Source: JANYCG01 sp031386665
GTDB taxonomy: Bacteria > Pseudomonadota > Gammaproteobacteria > Burkholderiales > Burkholderiaceae_C
Direction of reading: 5' to 3'
Assembly (NCBI GenBank): GCA_031386665.1
Contig: JANNCN010000173.1
Coordinates: 1-27,729, forward strand
DNA: 27,729 bases
Below are positions 23,552 through 27,729 of this stretch, one piece after another. The notes beneath the pieces are model-generated. The model saw nothing but the letters and a program-made list of their open reading frames with translations. It was not told the origin of the DNA and ran no database searches. The translations under genes and the position numbers were made by a program. Numbering within the stretch: the first letter of the stretch is position 1; the number at the start of each line of letters is the position of its first letter.

Positions 23552-23605
23552 ATGAGCCAACTACTGCTATCCCTACTATTCATCTCCTTCGGGCGGAGAA
23601 TGTAG
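23552..23605 (+). CDS. leuL: leuA leader peptide (attenuator peptide)
   Basis: This 17-codon frame reads MSQLLLSLLFISFGRRM and stops with TAG. Five of its residues are Leu, four of them encoded by the rare codon CTA and one by CTG, clustered at codons 4-9. It ends 113 bp before leuA and 21 bp before a terminator. Leucine leader peptides in enterobacteria work the same way: scarcity of charged Leu-tRNA stalls the ribosome on the Leu codons and prevents terminator folding. No strong ribosome binding site is visible. The combination of codon content, position and alternative hairpins makes this convincing despite the short length. Confidence 0.78.
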   Translation: MSQLLLSLLFISFGRRM

Positions 23606-23660
23606 CGCACGCGCACCAAATTCTCTAACGGCCCGAAGGTTCATCCTTCGGGCCGTTTTT
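23586..23660 (+). promoter_or_regulatory. transcription attenuator of leuA (antiterminator/terminator switch)
   Basis: Segment 2, CCTTCGGGC (23586-23594, within the last leader codons), can pair with segment 3, GCCCGAAGG (23631-23639), as antiterminator. Segment 3 is also the 5' arm of the terminator stem. The two pairings exclude each other. A weak 1:2 pairing CCCGAA (23545-23550) with TTCGGG (23588-23593) is also possible. Confidence 0.75.
23627..23660 (+). terminator. Rho-independent terminator upstream of leuA (attenuator hairpin)
   Basis: The stem CGGCCCGAAGG (23629-23639) and CCTTCGGGCCG (23645-23655), extendable by two A-T pairs, has the loop TTCAT and is followed by TTTTTCTTTG. It lies before leuA and after the leader peptide, and would also end transcripts of the HTH-GTPase gene. 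Confidence 0.9.
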
Positions 23661-23718
23661 CTTTGTGCTTTCACTTTTCCAACTTTGAATTTTTTGACAA
23701 CTTTTCCAGGAGCGCTTC

Positions 23719-25269
23719 ATGACCAATGCCACCGCCGACAAACTCATCATTTTTGACACCACTTTGCGCGACGGCGAGCAATCGCCTGGCGCTTCCATGA
23801 CCCGCGACGAAAAACTGCGCATTGCCCGCCAGTTGGAGCGCCTGAAGGTTGACGTGATCGAGGCCGGTTTTGCCGCCAGCTCGAATGGTGACTTTGAATG
23901 CGTGAAGGCGATTGCCGAGGCGATCAAAGAGTCAACCATTTGCTCGCTGGCCCGCGCCAATGACCGCGATGTGTCACGCGCGGCAGAGGCGCTGAAACCC
24001 GCTGCGCGGGGCCGCTTGCACCTGTTTTTGGCCACCAGCGCCTTGCACATGGAAAAAAAGCTGCGCATGACGCCCGACCAGGTGTTTGAGCAATGCAAGT
24101 TGTCCACCCGTTTTGCCCGCAATTTGATGGACGACATTGAGTTCAGCCCCGAAGATGGCTACCGCTCTGACCCCGACTTTTTGTGCCGTGTTCTAGAGGC
24201 GGTCATTAACGAAGGAGCCACCACCATCAACGTGCCCGACACCGTGGGTTACGCCGTGCCCGAGCTGTATGGCAACTTCATTAAGACCCTGCGCGAGCGC
24301 ATTCCCAACTCGGACAAAGCGGTGTGGTCAGTGCATTGCCATAACGACCTGGGCATGGCGGTGGCCAACTCGCTGGCGGGCGTCAAAATTGGTGGGGCGC
24401 GTCAGATTGAATGCACCATCAACGGCTTGGGCGAACGCGCAGGCAACTGCTCGCTTGAGGAGGTTGTCATGGCGCTTAAAACCCGGCGCGACTACTACGG
24501 GCTGGACCTCAACATCGACGCCAAACACATTTTGGCGGCCAGTCGCATGGTCAGCCAAACCACGGGTTTTGTGGTGCAACCGAACAAAGCAGTGGTGGGC
24601 GCGAATGCCTTTGCGCACGCCTCAGGCATTCACCAAGACGGCGTGCTCAAGGCGCGCGACACCTATGAAATCATGCGAGCTGAAGACGTGGGCTGGACGG
24701 CCAACAAAATCGTGCTGGGCAAGCTCAGTGGTCGCAACGCCTTCAAGCAGCGTTTGCAAGACTTAGGGGTGCAAATGGAATCTGAAGCCGACGTGAACGC
24801 CGCGTTTGCTCGCTTCAAAGAGCTGGCTGATCGCAAAAGCGACATTTTTGACGAGGATATTTTGGCCCTGGTCAGTGACGAAAGTGTGACCCACGCCAAT
24901 GAAGAATACGGTTTCGTGTCGCTCTCGCAGCGAAGCGAAACTGGCGAGCGGCCCCAGGCCAGTATTGTGTTCACGGCGAGTGGCGCTGAGGTCAAAGCCA
25001 GTTCCGACGGCAATGGCCCGGTCGATGCGTCCCTGAAGGCGATTGAGTCGCACGTGAGGAGCGGCGCAGAAATGGTACTGTATTCGGTCAATGCGATCAG
25101 CGGATCAACCGAAAGCCAAGGAGAAGTGACAGTGCGCTTACAAAATAGTGGCCGGGTGGTGAATGGCGTGGGTTCTGACCCCGACATTGTGGTGGCGTCT
25201 GCCAAGGCTTATTTGAGCGCCCTCAACAAGTTACACAGCAAAGCTGATCGAGTGGCTGCTCAAGGATAG
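23719..25269 (+). CDS. leuA: 2-isopropylmalate synthase
   Basis: This enzyme condenses 2-oxoisovalerate with acetyl-CoA, the committed step to leucine. It has 516 residues. The catalytic TIM barrel has IIFDTTLRDGEQSPGASM (10-27), the metal-site HCHNDLGMAVANS and NGLGERAGNCSLEEVVMAL. The C-terminal regulatory LeuA dimer domain (about 390-505) includes GVGSDPDIVVASAKAYLSALNKL and is where leucine normally binds for feedback inhibition. ATG 23719 follows AGGAG. Expression is likely controlled by the attenuator just upstream. It is separated from pssA by the 3.4-kb accessory block. Confidence 0.97.
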   Translation: MTNATADKLIIFDTTLRDGEQSPGASMTRDEKLRIARQLERLKVDVIEAGFAASSNGDFECVKAIAEAIKESTICSLARANDRDVSRAAEALKPAARGRLHLFLATSALHMEKKLRMTPDQVFEQCKLSTRFARNLMDDIEFSPEDGYRSDPDFLCRVLEAVINEGATTINVPDTVGYAVPELYGNFIKTLRERIPNSDKAVWSVHCHNDLGMAVANSLAGVKIGGARQIECTINGLGERAGNCSLEEVVMALKTRRDYYGLDLNIDAKHILAASRMVSQTTGFVVQPNKAVVGANAFAHASGIHQDGVLKARDTYEIMRAEDVGWTANKIVLGKLSGRNAFKQRLQDLGVQMESEADVNAAFARFKELADRKSDIFDEDILALVSDESVTHANEEYGFVSLSQRSETGERPQASIVFTASGAEVKASSDGNGPVDASLKAIESHVRSGAEMVLYSVNAISGSTESQGEVTVRLQNSGRVVNGVGSDPDIVVASAKAYLSALNKLHSKADRVAAQG

Positions 25270-25434
25270 GGTAAACCCTCATATCTGGAGTAAAGCTTTA
25301 CAAAGTCATCGCAAGTAGTTGATCTGACGTAACATTTCGGTTTAAACTGTCACCATCGTGTCAAAAATCGGTGGTGCCAGTGGGCGAACCGGCTTTCTGA
25401 CAAAAAATGCCACACTGTTGCGTTGGGAAACACT
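25270..25434. promoter_or_regulatory. gap between leuA and the peptidase gene
   Basis: It contains a perfect 12-bp palindrome GTAAAGCTTTAC (25290-25301) and a short AGGGT/ACCCT stem (25267-25278) just after leuA without a T tract. The promoter of the downstream gene probably lies here. Confidence 0.35.
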
Positions 25435-26580
25435 TTGAAACATTTCACCACTTCCCTCATGTCCTCTTTCGGCGCGTTTTTTGCCTCGCTTGTCGGCTTA
25501 GCCATTGCCATCGCCCTGGTGGTCGGGCCAGTCAGGTTGGCCGAAGCGGCGCAAAGCGGAACTGAATCGAAAGCCACTGGCAAGAAGAGCGCTAAAAATA
25601 GCGCCAAAGACAAGGCCGTTGTCAAAAAGTCGGCCAAAAGCAGCAAAGCAGTCGCCTCAAAACGCAAGTCGGCAGCCAAGTCCGATCAATCGACTGGCAA
25701 GTCAGCCGGAAAATCCGCCAAATCGCTCAAACAAGTCAAATTGAGTCGCGCCAGCCAGGCTGTCATCATTCCTGCCAAGCCCTCGTTCGGCGAAGTCGCC
25801 GGCCTGCATGCGGCGCATGACGCGCTTGATTTGAAGTCCAGCGTGGCCTTGGTGATTGACCAGGACACGCGCGAAGTGCTGTTCAGCAAAAACGAACAAG
25901 CTGTGCTGCCCATCGCGTCACTCACCAAGCTGATGACGGGTTTGGTCGTGAGCGAAGCCAATTTGCCGGCCAATGAGCTCATCGCCATCTCGCAAGACGA
26001 TGTGAACACCGAAAAACGCAGCCGCTCGCGCCTGAGAGTCGGCACTGAGTTGAGCCGTGGCGAGTTGCTGCACTTGGCGCTCATGTCCAGCGAAAACCGA
26101 GCCGCCCACGCTTTGGGGCGCAGCTTTCCAGGGGGCATGCCTGCCTTTGTCAACATGATGAACGCGCGGGCTCGCAGCCTGGGCATGACCGCCACGCGCT
26201 TTGTAGAACCCACCGGCTTGTCCAGCGACAACCAGTCCAGTGCGCGCGACTTGGCGTTGCTGGTCAATGTTGCGCACGCTGATGCAACCTTGCGCGAGTT
26301 GTCAACGTCGCCCGGTTATCTGGTGGCCGTGGGCGACCGCACCGTGCAGTTCAACAACACCAACCGCTTGATTAAAAACCCGTCGTGGGACATTGGCCTG
26401 CAAAAAACCGGCTACATCACCGAAGCTGGGCAGTGCCTGGTGATGCAAACCAAGGTCGCTGGGCGCAAGCTGATCATGGTGTTTTTGGACTCTGCGGGCA
26501 AACTGAGCCGCTTGGGCGACGCCGAGCGCGTGCGCCGCTGGGTCGAGTCTGCACCGCACAAACGAGCTGTGACCAGCTGA
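25435..26580 (+). CDS. pbpG: D-alanyl-D-alanine endopeptidase, PBP7-like (peptidase S11)
   Basis: This exported penicillin-binding peptidase cleaves D-Ala-containing cross-links in peptidoglycan. All three active-site motifs are present: S162-L-T-K165, S219-E-N221 and K324-T-G326. A hydrophobic export signal (about 15-37, ending RLAEA) is followed by a long Lys/Ser/Ala-rich linker (about 43-103), which may contact the negatively charged wall, and then the catalytic domain from about 115. The frame is open from TTG 25423. TTG 25435 gives MKHFTTSL with a positive residue before the signal; ATG 25459 is the other choice, and none has a clear ribosome binding site. DacA-like carboxypeptidase activity is an alternative reading. 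Confidence 0.9.
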   Translation: MKHFTTSLMSSFGAFFASLVGLAIAIALVVGPVRLAEAAQSGTESKATGKKSAKNSAKDKAVVKKSAKSSKAVASKRKSAAKSDQSTGKSAGKSAKSLKQVKLSRASQAVIIPAKPSFGEVAGLHAAHDALDLKSSVALVIDQDTREVLFSKNEQAVLPIASLTKLMTGLVVSEANLPANELIAISQDDVNTEKRSRSRLRVGTELSRGELLHLALMSSENRAAHALGRSFPGGMPAFVNMMNARARSLGMTATRFVEPTGLSSDNQSSARDLALLVNVAHADATLRELSTSPGYLVAVGDRTVQFNNTNRLIKNPSWDIGLQKTGYITEAGQCLVMQTKVAGRKLIMVFLDSAGKLSRLGDAERVRRWVESAPHKRAVTS

Positions 26581-26680
26581 TTCGCATACGGGAGCGGGCT
26601 GAAGTGCCCTTTAGTCTCGCTCCATGGAATCAAAGCAATGGGATCAAATCAAAGGCATCCATTCAACAACAGCGAATCAA

Positions 26681-26819
26681 TAGCAGCATATTTGCTACTA
26701 AATAACTAGCAAACTATTGATATTATTCGAGAGCCAGATGCCTTTTTGATTCGCATTTTAGCAAAAAGTCCCAAAATCAGTCAAATTTACCACAATTGTG
26801 GTAAATTTGACTGATTTTG
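26681..26819 (-). repeat. AT-rich composite intergenic repeat, copy D
   Basis: Read on the minus strand: a perfect 48-bp palindrome (26772-26819, core TTTACCACAATTGTGGTAAA), a 34-nt spacer, CTGGCTCTCG (26728-26737) and TCAATAGTTTGCTAGTTATT. The inner stem is TTTGCTA (26691-26697) with TAGCAAA (26707-26713). It ends 19 bp before the start codon of the Mrr-like gene, so its palindrome would lie in or near that gene's leader. Confidence 0.8.
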
Positions 26820-26837
26820 CGGTTTTGGAGCCCCTCG

Positions 26838-27404
26838 ATGAAACTGAAGATGGCTGAAAAGTCTTTGTTTGCAATTTTGCTGCGCTCGCCTTGGTGGGCC
26901 AGTTTTGCTTTGGCTGGGTTGGTGGGCTTGGTGTCTAAAGCCTTGCTGCCCGACGCCTACGTGATTTATGGCGCTTTGGGTGGCTTTCCGTTTGTGGTGG
27001 TGGGCTGCATTGCCGCTTGGCGTCAGTTGCGCAAACCAAACCCTGAGCGCTTGGCCCAAATTCTGCAAAAGGCCGCAGACCAGTCTTGGCGCGATTTTGG
27101 CGATGCGCTATCGCTGGGCTTTCAAAAGCAGGGCAACACCGTCACGCGTTTGACCCAAGGCGTGGCAGATTTCAAGCTGGACAAGGGGGGCCGCACCTCA
27201 CTGGTTAGCGCCCGCCGCTGGAAAGCCGCGCACCATGGCGTGGAAGTGCTGCGCGACTTGGTCGCCCAAAAAGAGGCTGAAAATATCGACTTTTGCGCCT
27301 TTGTCAGCGTGTCTGAAGTCACAGCCAATGCCAAAGTCTTTGCCAAACAAAACAGTGTTTCACTGATCGCTGGGGACGACCTGGCTGTTCTGCTGTTGGG
27401 TTGA
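26838..27404 (+). CDS. membrane protein with degenerate Mrr-like restriction endonuclease domain
   Basis: This 188-residue protein has two membrane helices (about 22-38 and 44-62) followed by a cytoplasmic domain resembling Mrr_cat: SWRDFGDALSLGFQKQGNTVTRL, then ADFKLDKGGRTSLVSARRWKAAHHGVEVLRDLVAQKEAE. Mrr nucleases cut modified DNA using D and QxK residues. Here D111 is present, but the QxK position reads S124-A-R126, so the catalytic Gln and Lys are both missing and cleavage activity is doubtful. Membrane-bound proteins of this type are widespread in Comamonadaceae and probably are not restriction enzymes. ATG 26838 follows GGAG eight bases upstream; ATG 26817 would lie inside the palindrome. 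Confidence 0.8.
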   Translation: MKLKMAEKSLFAILLRSPWWASFALAGLVGLVSKALLPDAYVIYGALGGFPFVVVGCIAAWRQLRKPNPERLAQILQKAADQSWRDFGDALSLGFQKQGNTVTRLTQGVADFKLDKGGRTSLVSARRWKAAHHGVEVLRDLVAQKEAENIDFCAFVSVSEVTANAKVFAKQNSVSLIAGDDLAVLLLG

Positions 27405-27616
27405 CCTTCGGGGTCACTATTTCAGGCGTGTGGCCTCGCCCAAGGTTCTTCTACCCCCTGATTTGAGCGAAATTCCATCCAACACATGCGGGTTTCTAGG
27501 GATCAATCCTAGGTGCGCCACCCCATGGTTTTGGCCGCTATCCCGTTAGACTTGAAAGGCTTAGCAGGTCGATCTCGACTTAACTGGAAACAACTGACAA
27601 CAAGGAAGCATTCGCC
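27405..27616. promoter_or_regulatory. gap before the acyl-CoA synthetase gene
   Basis: A short stem TGACC/GGTCA (27402-27416) spans the stop of the preceding gene without a T tract. An imperfect inverted pair CTAGGGAT/ATCCTAG around 27496-27512 could be an operator. No promoter could be assigned. Confidence 0.35.
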
Positions 27617-27729
27617 ATGGCAACTCCCAAATTATTGCTGGACTACGTCTACGACCACGAAGCCAAGCGCGCCAACCAGGTCTATTTGACCCAGCCGCTG
27701 GGGGCCGCTGGCAACGGCGCGGTGACCGA
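27617..27729 (+). CDS. AMP-binding acyl-CoA synthetase, N-terminal fragment (runs off right edge)
   Basis: ATG 27617, preceded by AAGGAA, opens a frame of 37 codons to the edge. It begins MATPKLLLDYVYDHEAKRAN and continues VYLTQPLGAAG. This is the N-terminus of a group of AMP-dependent acyl-CoA synthetases common in Burkholderiales, which activate fatty acids as acyl-AMP and then acyl-CoA. The AMP-binding motif lies outside the window, so the assignment rests on N-terminal resemblance only. Confidence 0.6.
   Translation, partial: MATPKLLLDYVYDHEAKRANQVYLTQPLGAAGNGAVT

Noticed and set aside
27402..27416. Hairpin at the end of the Mrr-like gene as a terminator
   Set aside because: The stem is only five base pairs and no T tract follows.

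Overview
The window reads as a chromosomal segment of a betaproteobacterium, order Burkholderiales, most probably family Comamonadaceae (Rhodoferax/Polaromonas-like). The evidence is the gene order nadE-glnB, the ECF sigma-DUF3619-DUF3106-RDD operon, ilvB-ilvH-ilvC-pssA-leuA, and lineage-typical protein sequences such as the DUF482 acyltransferase, the K+-independent H+-pyrophosphatase and the Mrr-like membrane protein. The genus is an inference; no rRNA or tRNA gene is present.

Layout. 1-1000: the start of an aldehyde dehydrogenase gene and an OsmC-family gene, both on the minus strand. 1055-4424: a membrane H+-pyrophosphatase carrying an unusual C-terminal OmpA-like domain, divergent from soluble pyrophosphatase ppa. 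4425-6855: an AraC regulator divergent from an exported lipase-like hydrolase, flanked on the far side by a decayed second copy of the 3' end of ppa. 6856-8138: an inverted-repeat element and a second alpha/beta hydrolase. 8450-9221: a palindromic repeat and two small exported Cys-pair peptides. 9278-12736: a DUF482 acyltransferase containing an in-frame repeat, NAD synthetase and a PII protein. 12764-15318: the ECF sigma operon. 15660-25269: branched-chain amino acid and phosphatidylserine synthesis genes, interrupted between pssA and leuA by an accessory block (a HigBA-like toxin-antitoxin pair divergent from an XRE-HTH/P-loop GTPase-like protein). 25435-27729: a PBP7-like peptidase, a membrane Mrr-like protein and the start of an AMP-binding acyl-CoA synthetase.

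How the genes work together. Acetolactate synthase (IlvB/IlvH) and IlvC form the common valine/isoleucine pathway, and LeuA commits carbon to leucine. A 17-codon leader peptide with five Leu codons (four CTA), followed by mutually exclusive hairpins, lies directly before leuA and looks like a ribosome-mediated attenuator. The two pyrophosphatases share one divergent promoter region. NadE and GlnB link NAD synthesis and nitrogen status.

Two dispersed repeat families can be defined from the window alone. The first, an AT-rich composite of a perfect palindrome plus a conserved segment beginning CTCTAGCTCTCG, occurs four times, always between genes. The second, a GC-rich 87-bp element with a covarying stem, occurs twice, once between ilvH and ilvC and once in frame inside the acyltransferase gene. 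The best candidates for undescribed biology are the HTH-GTPase with its toxin-antitoxin neighbour, the Cys-pair peptide operon, the OmpA-fused proton pyrophosphatase and the leuA attenuator. Many genes here appear to use TTG starts, so several N-termini are uncertain.
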